From JAKVKY01 sp964293585 (GTDB taxonomy: Bacteria > Bacillota > Negativicutes > Acidaminococcales > Acidaminococcaceae), in assembly GCA_964293585.1 (NCBI GenBank), contig CAXYYS010000013.1, positions 1-52,555 on the forward strand: a stretch of DNA of 52,555 nt, given 5' to 3'. Below are positions 41,677-49,773 of this stretch, one piece after another. The notes under the pieces are model-generated. The model had not been told where the DNA came from. It saw only the letters and a program-made list of their open reading frames with translations, and did no database searches. Each line of letters opens with the position of its first letter. The stretch's first letter is position 1. The position numbers and the translations under genes were made by a program.

Positions 41677-43005
41677 ATGAAATTTGGTATCCTGGGTCCC
41701 TCCAAGTTCGTACAAAAAGCCAGCGCCGTCGCCCAGTCCGAATTTCCCAATATCACCCCCGTACCTCTGGTCTATGAAAAATATACGGACGCGCCTGCGC
41801 TGGTCCGTGCCGCCCAAAAAAAGCTGGACGGGATTCTCTTCACCGGAACCACTCCCTATCTGCTCTGCAAAGAAAAAGTACAGCCCCTCCTGCCGTGGGA
41901 GGCTGTACCAAGACGTGGTTCCTCTTTGTTATGCGCCCTGCTAACCGCGCTTTTACATTTTCACTGTGATATCCGCAAACTTAGTTTCGATTCCTATGGG
42001 ACGCGTATCCTGACCGAAGCTTATGGTGAAATCGGTCTGGTGCCCCAAACGGTAAATATCTGGAAGGCGCCCCGCAATCCCTGTGCGCCTGATTATTTAG
42101 ACGAACTGGTACATTTTCACGAATCCCTGTACCGGCAGGGAGATGTTACCTGCTGCCTGACCGCCATGAACAGCGTCTACCAGACCCTGAACGCTAAAAA
42201 GATTCCGGTCGTGCTGATTGAACCCACCAAAAATATTTACCGGGAAGCCTTAACCCAGCTGCAGCAAAAATACCTGATTCAAAAACTGCGCCGCAGCCAG
42301 CTCACCGTCATCTGCATCCATATTGATACGCCGGCGGCCCGGTCCCTGTTCAATGAAACCACTTATAACATGGCCCTGGCCAAGATGCAGACCGCCCGGC
42401 AGATTTTTATCTTTGCCGATCAGATTCAGGCGGCGGTCACCGAGATTGGTTACAACGAATACGTGCTCTATTCCACCCGCCAGGCGCTGGAAAGCGAAAC
42501 CAACCACATGCGTAACTTTATGCTTTTTGCCCAGCCCGAGATCCGCACCCTCTGTACCATGAGCATCGGCATCGGATTTGGCTGCACCGCGCTGGAAGCA
42601 AAAGTTAATGCCGAGAACGCCAAGCTCCAGGCCATACAGGTAGGGGGAAATAAAATTTATATTGCCCACGGGGCGAACAAGATGGACGGTCCTTTCACCA
42701 TCATCCAGGCCCGCAAAGGGCGGGACGAAATCACCATTGATCCGCAGCTGTGGGCCCTGGCTCAAAAAAGTAAGCTGAGTATCAAAACACTGCACAAATT
42801 ATTTTTAATTACCGAGCGCACCGGCAAAGGTGAATTTACTACCGCCGAACTGGGGGAGCAGCTGCATATTTCGGACCGGACCGTGAACAGGATTATTGCC
42901 AAGCTGGAAGCGGCCAGGTTGTGTACCGTGGTAGGTGAAATCATGATGGCGCCAACCGGTCGGCCGCGCCGGGTGGTAAAATTGGATTTGTTTAAAGAAA
43001 CTTAA
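41677..43005 (+). CDS. Putative transcriptional regulator: receptor-like N-terminus, nucleotide-cyclase-like middle, C-terminal winged helix
   Basis: 442 residues from the ATG at 41677 with GGGAAAGGAGG directly upstream; the open frame runs further up but without a ribosome site. Residues 1-200 (starting MKFGILGPSKFVQKASAVAQ; LDGILFTGTTPYLLCKEK) resemble a sugar/PrpR-N-type receptor fold. A middle part ends MSIGIGFGCTALEAKVNAEN and YIAHGANKMDGPF, resembling the strand pattern of GGDEF/cyclase-like domains but without the catalytic signature. The C-terminus (FTTAELGEQLHISDRTVNRI) is a winged helix-turn-helix. I do not recognise a named family. It is divergent from ald-yjiH-yjiG-M20, its most likely target. 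Confidence 0.65.
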   Translation: MKFGILGPSKFVQKASAVAQSEFPNITPVPLVYEKYTDAPALVRAAQKKLDGILFTGTTPYLLCKEKVQPLLPWEAVPRRGSSLLCALLTALLHFHCDIRKLSFDSYGTRILTEAYGEIGLVPQTVNIWKAPRNPCAPDYLDELVHFHESLYRQGDVTCCLTAMNSVYQTLNAKKIPVVLIEPTKNIYREALTQLQQKYLIQKLRRSQLTVICIHIDTPAARSLFNETTYNMALAKMQTARQIFIFADQIQAAVTEIGYNEYVLYSTRQALESETNHMRNFMLFAQPEIRTLCTMSIGIGFGCTALEAKVNAENAKLQAIQVGGNKIYIAHGANKMDGPFTIIQARKGRDEITIDPQLWALAQKSKLSIKTLHKLFLITERTGKGEFTTAELGEQLHISDRTVNRIIAKLEAARLCTVVGEIMMAPTGRPRRVVKLDLFKET

Positions 43006-43006
43006 A

Positions 43007-43044
43007 GAGGCGGGGATACTAAAGTATCCCCGCCTCGTATTTTT
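43007..43044. terminator. Bidirectional terminator between the regulator and esterase genes
   Basis: GAGGCGGGGATACT pairs perfectly with AGTATCCCCGCCTC around a 2-base loop, followed by a T-run on the plus strand. Confidence 0.9.
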
Positions 43045-44251
43045 ACTCCCAGTTCATGATGCCGGCGATAACCTTGCTCAAATAGTGAGCCAGTCTTTCA
43101 TGGCCTTGCAAGAGCGGATGTTCCCCGTCCGCATAATCATAAGGCGCCAGGAAACTCTGGTCCTTGTTCACCGGAATAAAATGTAATCGCAAATCACCCC
43201 GGACCTGCAGCTCTGTTACCACATGCTCAATAAGAGGTTTGCTGGCGCGATACTGGAATGGTACCGGCTCCAGGCACAGGATATACGCCTTGGGATTCAG
43301 ATGCCGTACCTGCAGGATCAATTTACGGTAGCCCTCTTCAAAATCTTCCGCCGGATACACAGGTCCCGTAAAATCGTTGGCCCCGGGATTTAAAACTATA
43401 ACTTGCGGTTTTAACCCCTGGCCGGTAAAACGGCTGCCGGGTTCGCCCCACAGCAGACGCGCGTAATCATCACCGCTATGGGTAAAGCTGCGCCCCTTCG
43501 CCGCCGACTCCCGGTAATTATGGACCACACCCTCGCCGCTGGTGGCGACAACACTGTATTCAGCTCCCAGCTTACGGGCCGTCAGCGGTCCAAAAGACTG
43601 GGCCGAACTTTCGTTAAGCAGATAACCGTAAGTATCCGTACCCAGGGCAAAGGCTCCGGCCAAAATAGAATCTCCCACAAATTCCAACCGGCGCCGGGCG
43701 GGTTTAGGCGGTGGCAAAAGTTTACCCTCTGCTGCCAGGGTAATCCCGGTGATGCTGGTGACCCCGCCGGCAGTTTCCGTATCCCGTTCCAAAGCCAGCG
43801 TATGCTTACCTTTCCTGGTCAGCGGCGCAACCAGGTCGCCCCGAAAACGCTGCCAGGCATCGCCGTCAATACTGCTGCGCCACCAGATCTTGGCGCCGGA
43901 ATTTTGCAAATGCACGGCCACATAGTCCCCGGTAAAATTAAATTTCAGATATGCGGCGCCCCGGTCCGTCCGGTAAGCGTTCGCATCTTTTTTATCCCAG
44001 CGTCCGAAATAGGCAATCTTTTTATCGCTGGGGGCAACCTGCCGCACCGCCCGGATTTCCGGACGGCAAACTTCTTCCCAACCGGGCTTGCCGGGACCGG
44101 GTTTGGTTACCTGACCACCAGCAGGCGCCGGAACCGCCACGCGGATAGGCGCCGCCCCATCATTTTGCGCCCACGCAGGCACGGTCCCGCACAGTAAAGC
44201 CAGGCACAGCACCAGCTGTAAAGAGCAATGACCCCATTTATTTTTCTGCAT
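43043..44251 (-). CDS. Exported SGNH-hydrolase esterase (CE2-like acetylesterase)
   Basis: 402 residues from the ATG at 44251; an in-frame GTG three codons earlier overlaps the AAGGAAAGG ribosome site. Signal peptide to about residue 30 (LVLCLALLCGTVPAWAQ). A jelly-roll N-terminal domain, about 70-185 (YFGRWDKKDANAYRTDRGAA), precedes an SGNH domain: FVGDSILAG with the nucleophilic Ser, NPGANDF with the oxyanion Asn, and DGEHPLLQGH with the catalytic Asp/His. This two-domain layout is that of carbohydrate esterase family 2, which removes acetyl groups from polysaccharides. It would act in the periplasm or outside. Confidence 0.87.
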   Translation of the reverse strand: MQKNKWGHCSLQLVLCLALLCGTVPAWAQNDGAAPIRVAVPAPAGGQVTKPGPGKPGWEEVCRPEIRAVRQVAPSDKKIAYFGRWDKKDANAYRTDRGAAYLKFNFTGDYVAVHLQNSGAKIWWRSSIDGDAWQRFRGDLVAPLTRKGKHTLALERDTETAGGVTSITGITLAAEGKLLPPPKPARRRLEFVGDSILAGAFALGTDTYGYLLNESSAQSFGPLTARKLGAEYSVVATSGEGVVHNYRESAAKGRSFTHSGDDYARLLWGEPGSRFTGQGLKPQVIVLNPGANDFTGPVYPAEDFEEGYRKLILQVRHLNPKAYILCLEPVPFQYRASKPLIEHVVTELQVRGDLRLHFIPVNKDQSFLAPYDYADGEHPLLQGHERLAHYLSKVIAGIMNWE

Positions 44252-44323
44252 CACAAGCACCTTTCCTTCTGTAAAATTCTATATCTATTGTACCGAGATA
44301 TGCGCTTTTGGTAAAGCCGCACC

Positions 44324-44366
44324 AAAAAACAGCCGGGAATTTTTTCCCGGCTGCCTGATTTTTACT
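44324..44366 (-). terminator. Terminator of the SH3-like exported protein gene
   Basis: CAGCCGGGA pairs with TCCCGGCTG around a short T-rich loop. On the minus strand it is followed by TTTTTTGG. A second GC-arm hairpin (GGCTGC/GCAGCC) lies at 44381-44403. Confidence 0.8.
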
Positions 44367-44429
44367 CCGCGCAAATTTCTGGCTGCCAAAATTTTTAGCA
44401 GCCCAACAATTTAGTTGGCGCCACCTTTT

Positions 44430-45275
44430 TCAATCCACCAGATAGATGCACCAGAAAATATCTTTGATCGTGCCATTATCCTCGTGGAAGCCAAAACCAT
44501 TGATGGGTCCCGTCTGACCGTCGGCACGGCGGCCGTTCAGGGTCCACAAATGTTTACCCGTGGCATCCGTGGCCCCAGGCTCCCAGCCATAGTTCTGCAT
44601 ATCCTTATCAAACTGCGCCAGCCGGTCCGTATCCATGCTCTCGCCCACCTGGAGTCCCGCCACCATATAGCCGGGCTTCACCACTTTCACCGCCAGCTGC
44701 TCCGGTTTCTTATCCGGTTTTGCGCAATAAGACCAGGCAGCGTAATTACCCAGGGCAATCTTACAATTGACAGAGGAAAACTCGTTCTTCTCTTCCTCGC
44801 TCAAAGGCGTGTAGCCGTTACCGGCTATTTCATCAAAAGCCCTTTCCATGCTGTCAAAGGTAAAAAAAGCACCGCTGTTAAAAGCCGCCCTAAACCGGGA
44901 GGCGCGGGTATTATCCGCAGCAATATTGGTCAAAAACTTCAGGTTGACGAAACCTTTCCTGCCCTTGTCCGTAATAATTTCTGCAAACGGATATCCGTCC
45001 ACCAGATCGCTGTCGCTCTCGTGGACTTTCTTCACATACACCAGATCATTAAACTGCAACGTGCCTACCACTTTGCTTGTCGCCATAATACCGCTGTTGC
45101 GTAAATTCACATCCGAAGCTGAGCAACGAGCCTCGATGGGCCACTCCGGCGGTACCGGTTCCTGAGGAGCCGGCCAGGAAAAGCCTTCCGCCCCGGCCGT
45201 CGCCGCCAGCCATAACCCGCACACCAAAACCGCCAGCTGCAACCACAAACGGCGCCAAGAATTTTTACCCACCAT
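44430..45275 (-). CDS. Exported protein with SH3-like domain, unknown family
   Basis: 281 residues from the ATG at 45275, preceded by GGAAGGAAGG; a longer open frame upstream lacks a site. Signal peptide about 1-30 (LWLQLAVLVCGLWLAATAGA). Residues about 45-110 look like a bacterial SH3 domain (SASDVNLRNSG; VVGTLQFNDLVYVKKVHES; GRKGFVNLKFL), which often binds peptidoglycan. The C-terminal 150 residues are an unrecognised domain shared with the next upstream gene: GNGYTPLSEEEKNEFS, KIALGNYAAWSYC, AVKVVKPGYMVAGLQVGE, DIFWCIYL. The two genes are tandem, about 100 bases apart. Confidence 0.8.
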   Translation of the reverse strand: MVGKNSWRRLWLQLAVLVCGLWLAATAGAEGFSWPAPQEPVPPEWPIEARCSASDVNLRNSGIMATSKVVGTLQFNDLVYVKKVHESDSDLVDGYPFAEIITDKGRKGFVNLKFLTNIAADNTRASRFRAAFNSGAFFTFDSMERAFDEIAGNGYTPLSEEEKNEFSSVNCKIALGNYAAWSYCAKPDKKPEQLAVKVVKPGYMVAGLQVGESMDTDRLAQFDKDMQNYGWEPGATDATGKHLWTLNGRRADGQTGPINGFGFHEDNGTIKDIFWCIYLVD

Positions 45276-45376
45276 ACCCACCTTCCTTCCACTTTCCCAT
45301 TTATTGACACAAGCCACAATTTTATGCAGCCTAACCAATTTTACCTGCCCTGACCTGTAACACGCAACCAATTTTT

Positions 45377-45943
45377 TCACTCCGGCAGATATACGCACCA
45401 GAAAATATCCTGGATCTTGCCCTCTTCCAGATGGAAGCCAAAACCTTTCACCGGTACCATCTCGCCGCCGGCGCCGGGACCGTTAAACAACCACAAATAT
45501 TTGCCGTAAGTTTTGGTGTCTGCCTGATACCAGCCCTGAGGCAGATTCATGCCCTGCATATTCATATCCAGCTGGGCCAGACGTTCCTCGCTCACAGTTT
45601 CGCCTACCTGAAGTCCGCCGACCAGATAGCCGGACTTAACTACTTTTACCGCCCGCTGCACAGGCTTGCCATTCAGTTCCTCACAGTAAGACCAGGCAGC
45701 GTAATCGCCCAGGGCAATCTTAAATTTAACATGGGAAAACTCAGCTTGTTCCTCCTCACTTAAAGGCACATAGCCGTTACCGTGCAGGCCGTGAAAAGCC
45801 GCCACCATACCCTCATAATCATAGCGGACGCTACGCTCAAAATCTGTCATAAAACCAGCCTGGGCCGAACCTGTCAGCAAAAATAAACCACACAACAAAA
45901 CTACCAGTTGCAACCACAGGCACCGCCCTAAAAATTTGCGCAC
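45377..45943 (-). CDS. Exported protein, paralogue of the downstream SH3-like protein (no SH3 domain)
   Basis: 188 residues from a GTG at 45943, aligned with the paralogue's start and preceded by GGAAAGAAGG; the longer frame would need a TTG without a site. Signal peptide MRKFLGRCLWLQLVVLLCGL and following Ala-rich cleavage region. The mature protein consists almost only of the unknown domain of the neighbour: GNGYVPLSEEEQAEFS, KIALGDYAAWSYC, AVKVVKSGYLVGGLQVGE, DIFWCVYLPE. It lacks the SH3 part, so one gene arose from the other by duplication plus domain gain or loss. The pair lies back to back with the autotransporters. Confidence 0.75.
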   Translation of the reverse strand: MRKFLGRCLWLQLVVLLCGLFLLTGSAQAGFMTDFERSVRYDYEGMVAAFHGLHGNGYVPLSEEEQAEFSHVKFKIALGDYAAWSYCEELNGKPVQRAVKVVKSGYLVGGLQVGETVSEERLAQLDMNMQGMNLPQGWYQADTKTYGKYLWLFNGPGAGGEMVPVKGFGFHLEEGKIQDIFWCVYLPE

Positions 45944-45970
45944 CCCGGCCACCTTCTTTCCACGTACTAC

Positions 45971-46034
45971 AAGCAAACGGCGGACGCTACAGGCCCGTTT
46001 GCTTATGCATTCCTGCTTTTATTGTAGCAGGAAT
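45971..46034. promoter_or_regulatory. Two hairpins in the divergent region before the autotransporters
   Basis: AAGCAAACGG and CCGTTTGCTT (45971-46004) form one stem and ATTCCTGC and GCAGGAAT (46009-46034) another. No T-run follows on either strand. Possible leader structures of the minus-strand gene. Confidence 0.4.
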
Positions 46035-46157
46035 TTGGTATAAGCGTACTAAGCAATACCTCAGTATGACCGGCACAATTTTTGTGCACAGGCCCAAAAT
46101 GTTCATCATTTCTCCCTTATGCAAGCAATTTCTTACCAGTTATGTTAAAATAGAAGT

Positions 46158-46196
46158 ATGAATAATGGAAGTTTAGCCGCAAAATATAGTTTCTAA
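46158..46196 (+). pseudogene. Fossil 3' end of an earlier autotransporter copy
   Basis: GCCGCAAAATATAGTTTCTAA encodes AAKYSF-stop, the same last residues as the complete autotransporter (AAKYSF at 49725). The following bases also match the intergenic sequence after that gene: CCCCGTCTA, then AAAGGAG and ATCATG. An in-frame ATG at 46158 would make a 12-codon peptide, probably untranslated. Confidence 0.65.
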
Positions 46197-46236
46197 AGTA
46201 ATTTGCCCCGTCTATAGTTCAAAGGAGAAGGTCATC

Positions 46237-49200
46237 ATGCAAACTCACAAAGCTTTAGCCATCCTGGTACTTTTAAGCTTATACACCGGCGCCCTGCCCG
46301 TGTACGCAGCCGGGCTGCCTGATTATTATAATTGGCGGCGCACCGTGCCCACAGAAAGGACCTCGGCCCTTACAGAAACCATCGTAGGTCCGGTCCTCAA
46401 CCAGAGTCCCTACGAGAATTGCTGGACCTTCGCCACTACGGCCACCCTGGAAAGTACTTTGAACATTAAATTAAAAGCAGCCGGTCTGGCGCCAACTCCT
46501 GCCCTCAGTGAGCGTTATCTGGGCTGGTTGGCCTATGCTCCGCCTGTAAATGGCGGCGGAGATGGCTTTTACTTTTATGACGCAGCCGTAGAAGCTTCCC
46601 ACTTTAATCCCAAAACCGTGTTTGATCCAGGCGAAGCCGGTCCTGAACCGATTAGCGTCCTGGTACGTTACGGCACCGCCTATGACAGCGAATGGCCATA
46701 TCAGCACAATAACATGCAGGGAGTAAGCCTGATGGCCGGACGCGGCACCGCCCTCCATGATATCTATGGTCTGGTTATGTATTCTTCTGATAATCCTTGT
46801 ACGCCTTTTATCAACAAAGATAGTGCTGCCCGAGACTATTATAAAAAGCTGATTCAGAATTATGGCGTGCTGAAAATCAATTATTATGCCGAACTGCGTG
46901 CAGCAGCCAAGGAACCCGTTAAGGAACAGGATATACTAACTTCCCATTTTGTAAATATTAACCATGCCGTTTCCCTGGTGGGCTGGGATGACAGCTATAC
47001 CATTTTAGATAAGCAGGGCGTGACCCATACTGGCGCCTGGCTGCTGCGCAACAGCTGGGGCACAAATTACGGTGATGAGGGTTACTACTATCTTTCTTAT
47101 GACGATGCCACTGCTTTCGCCACAGGCGTTTATAATGCCGAAACTGACTGGGGACGTTATACGTCGGTAGATACCATAACTCCCTCAGGTCAGGACTTGC
47201 AGGCTACGCCAAACGAAGATCCGAAGATGCCAGACGTCCTGATCCAGAAAGGCGGCTACAAGATAGCTGACAATCTTACCAGCAGCGCCAGCCAGTTGCT
47301 CAAAGCCGTAGGTATTTTCGTACCGGCAGATGCTATGAGCTATAAGATTGATGTCAGCTTAAAAGGCAACACCCCCGCTGACACCACGTCCATCTATACC
47401 CAGAGCGGTACTTTTGGCCAGGACGGCACAACCGCATATAAGGGCTACCGTACGGTAGATTTTAACAAATTTATTTATCTGCCAAACCAACAGAATTATT
47501 TTATTACCGTCACCCTGACCGGCCAGGATGGCGTTTCCTATTATGTTCCCATCTCAGCGAATGAAAATCAACCTATAAAGGACGGGGTTTCCTATCTTTA
47601 TGATCCTGCCAGGCAGGCCTGGGTTGATACCGTTACAATGGTCATGCCTGACACCGGGAAAGCAGCTGATTTCTTGATGCCCCTGTACGCCCTAAATAAA
47701 TATTCCAGCCAGGCCAACGGCGGCGACTTTACCGTGGTTTCCCTGAACGATAACGGCGTGGGCGGCAGCGGGATTTATTTAGGCAAGAAAGACGAGTTGT
47801 ACACCACGGATCTGCTCCATCCTGCTACGTATGCTTCTCCGGCCGGTTATCGCTATACACTCTCTAACATGACCGTGGAATTAACCAAAGGCCTGACGGA
47901 TTCCGTGTACGGCGGCGTGATTAGCGGCGAAGGCAGCGTCACCAAGACCGGTGACGGCCTGCTGGCACTTTCCGGTACCAATACTTATACCGGCGCAACC
48001 ACTGTAAAGGAAGGTTCTTTCGCCCTCACCGGCAGTTTGCAAAGTCCGGTCACCGTGGCCAGCGGCGCTACTTTTACCGGTTACGGTACCATTAACAGCA
48101 ACTTGACCAACAGCGGCACTTTGGTCCCCGGCCTGACGGCGGAGGCCCGGAATTTATTTTACGCGGCTGCCGGTAATTCCACCACCATCACTGTGCCCCA
48201 AGTAGGGACCCTGACCGTCACTGGCAACTTTAATTCTACCGGCAAGTTACTGGTGGCAACTAACGGTACGAACATCAGCAAGCTGGCGGTTGGCGGCAGC
48301 AGTACCCTGACCGGTACAGCTTTATCCGTGACTGACGGCGGGACAACCCCCCTCATCAACTACAAGTATAACTATTTAACCTCCCAGGGCGGCATCACAG
48401 GCAACGTCACTGCGAACGATGTTTCGCCTTACGTAACCTTAGCGGCTACCACGGAAGGCAACAATGCTTACGTCACCGCCAACCAGAAACAAACTTTGGG
48501 CAGCCTGCCCGGTATGACGCCCTCCGAAAATTCTGTGGGCGCAGCGCTGAACAAGATGACGATAGAAACCGTAGCAGCCAATCCTACTTCTGCCACGGCC
48601 CAGGCTTTGAACGCGGTGCTCTACCAGAGCGAAGCGGTCAGCAGGAACTTTACCAAAGCTGTGACCAGCGAGGCCCGGGCGCAGCTGCTGAGCCAAAGCC
48701 CTCTGAGCAATCTGACCAGCGAAAGCGTCTCCGGCAGATTGGACGCGGTAGATTTTAGCGTCCTGGTACCAGCAGAAGTTGCTGTGGCCCATCTGACAAC
48801 GACACAGGGAAAACAAAATTCTATGGCCGCACAAAAATCCAACCAGCAATTTTCCATTGCCAAACAAAATTCCGAAAACCAAATTTCGGATTCGCTGACA
48901 ACTTCCACGCCCGTAACTTTGGATGCCAATAATAATTTGTGGCTCAAACTTTTCAAAGGCTACGAAACTTTTAACTACGCCGACGAATTAAAGGACCACA
49001 GTTTTGGCGGCGCCATCGGCTACGACAAAGCGCTAAATTTAACTACCCGTGTGGGCGGCTTGTTCAGTTACGGCGTAACCAATTATTCTACGGACGCCAT
49101 CAGCGGCGACAGCCACGACTGGCGGGTAGGCGCTTATGTGGATCACAAGAACGGCAACTGGGATTACCAGGGCCTGCTTACCTACGGTCACAACAAGTAC

Positions 49201-49725
49201 GACCTGGATCGGGATGTGTTAGGGGCAAAACTAAACAGCGATTACAAAGCCAAAGTCTGGGACGTAGAAGCGAAAGCTAAATACCTAATTCCTTCTACCG
49301 CTCGTAAAACCTGGAAGTTCACCCCCTACGGGAAAGTAAGTTACACCCACAGCAGCCAGGACGCCTACGGCGAAACCGGCAGCAGCGTCTTTGCCCAAAA
49401 CATGGAAAGTACTTCTCACAACTCCACCCGGGGCGAAATCGGTATTGAGTTTAAACGCGCCTACGACAAGAACGGCGGCTTCGGCGGCAGCGTGGGTTAC
49501 AAGCGAGTAATCAGTGGACTCAACCCGGAACTGAACGGCACCTTCGTAGGCGATAACAACAACTTCACTATCAGCACCGACAACGACCGCAACTTTGTCA
49601 CCTACAGTGTCAACGTCCACGGCAAGCTGGCCAAGAACTGGACCGGCCAGGCCGAACTCCGGGGCGAAGCATCCCAAAATACCCACAAAGAAATCATCAG
49701 CGTCGCAGCCAAATACAGTTTCTAG
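46237..49725 (+). CDS. Autotransporter with N-terminal papain-like (C1A) cysteine peptidase
   Basis: 1162 residues, RBS AAAGGAGAAGG. Signal peptide about 1-25. Peptidase domain about 30-310: Cys62 in NQSPYENCWTFATTATLES, His243 in NHAVSLVGWDD and Asn272 in LLRNSWGTNYGDEGYYYLS, a complete papain triad. Residues about 315-485 look like the lectin-like domain found with such peptidases. A passenger-associated repeat starts near 561 (GVISGEGSVTKTGDGLLAL, SGTNTYTGATTVKEG). A Gln/Asn/Ser linker near 870 leads to a beta-barrel translocator (about 899-1162) ending YSF. Type Va secretion would place a cysteine peptidase on the cell surface. A second copy follows 48 bases downstream. Confidence 0.9.
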   Translation: MQTHKALAILVLLSLYTGALPVYAAGLPDYYNWRRTVPTERTSALTETIVGPVLNQSPYENCWTFATTATLESTLNIKLKAAGLAPTPALSERYLGWLAYAPPVNGGGDGFYFYDAAVEASHFNPKTVFDPGEAGPEPISVLVRYGTAYDSEWPYQHNNMQGVSLMAGRGTALHDIYGLVMYSSDNPCTPFINKDSAARDYYKKLIQNYGVLKINYYAELRAAAKEPVKEQDILTSHFVNINHAVSLVGWDDSYTILDKQGVTHTGAWLLRNSWGTNYGDEGYYYLSYDDATAFATGVYNAETDWGRYTSVDTITPSGQDLQATPNEDPKMPDVLIQKGGYKIADNLTSSASQLLKAVGIFVPADAMSYKIDVSLKGNTPADTTSIYTQSGTFGQDGTTAYKGYRTVDFNKFIYLPNQQNYFITVTLTGQDGVSYYVPISANENQPIKDGVSYLYDPARQAWVDTVTMVMPDTGKAADFLMPLYALNKYSSQANGGDFTVVSLNDNGVGGSGIYLGKKDELYTTDLLHPATYASPAGYRYTLSNMTVELTKGLTDSVYGGVISGEGSVTKTGDGLLALSGTNTYTGATTVKEGSFALTGSLQSPVTVASGATFTGYGTINSNLTNSGTLVPGLTAEARNLFYAAAGNSTTITVPQVGTLTVTGNFNSTGKLLVATNGTNISKLAVGGSSTLTGTALSVTDGGTTPLINYKYNYLTSQGGITGNVTANDVSPYVTLAATTEGNNAYVTANQKQTLGSLPGMTPSENSVGAALNKMTIETVAANPTSATAQALNAVLYQSEAVSRNFTKAVTSEARAQLLSQSPLSNLTSESVSGRLDAVDFSVLVPAEVAVAHLTTTQGKQNSMAAQKSNQQFSIAKQNSENQISDSLTTSTPVTLDANNNLWLKLFKGYETFNYADELKDHSFGGAIGYDKALNLTTRVGGLFSYGVTNYSTDAISGDSHDWRVGAYVDHKNGNWDYQGLLTYGHNKYDLDRDVLGAKLNSDYKAKVWDVEAKAKYLIPSTARKTWKFTPYGKVSYTHSSQDAYGETGSSVFAQNMESTSHNSTRGEIGIEFKRAYDKNGGFGGSVGYKRVISGLNPELNGTFVGDNNNFTISTDNDRNFVTYSVNVHGKLAKNWTGQAELRGEASQNTHKEIISVAAKYSF

Positions 49726-49773
49726 TTTCTAAGGTGTAAGACACCCCCGTCTACATGGTAAAGGAGGATTATC

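Noticed and set aside
44720..45275. SH3-like protein considered as an SLH or cell-wall hydrolase
   Set aside because: No SLH motif and no NlpC/P60 or amidase catalytic residues were found in either paralogue.
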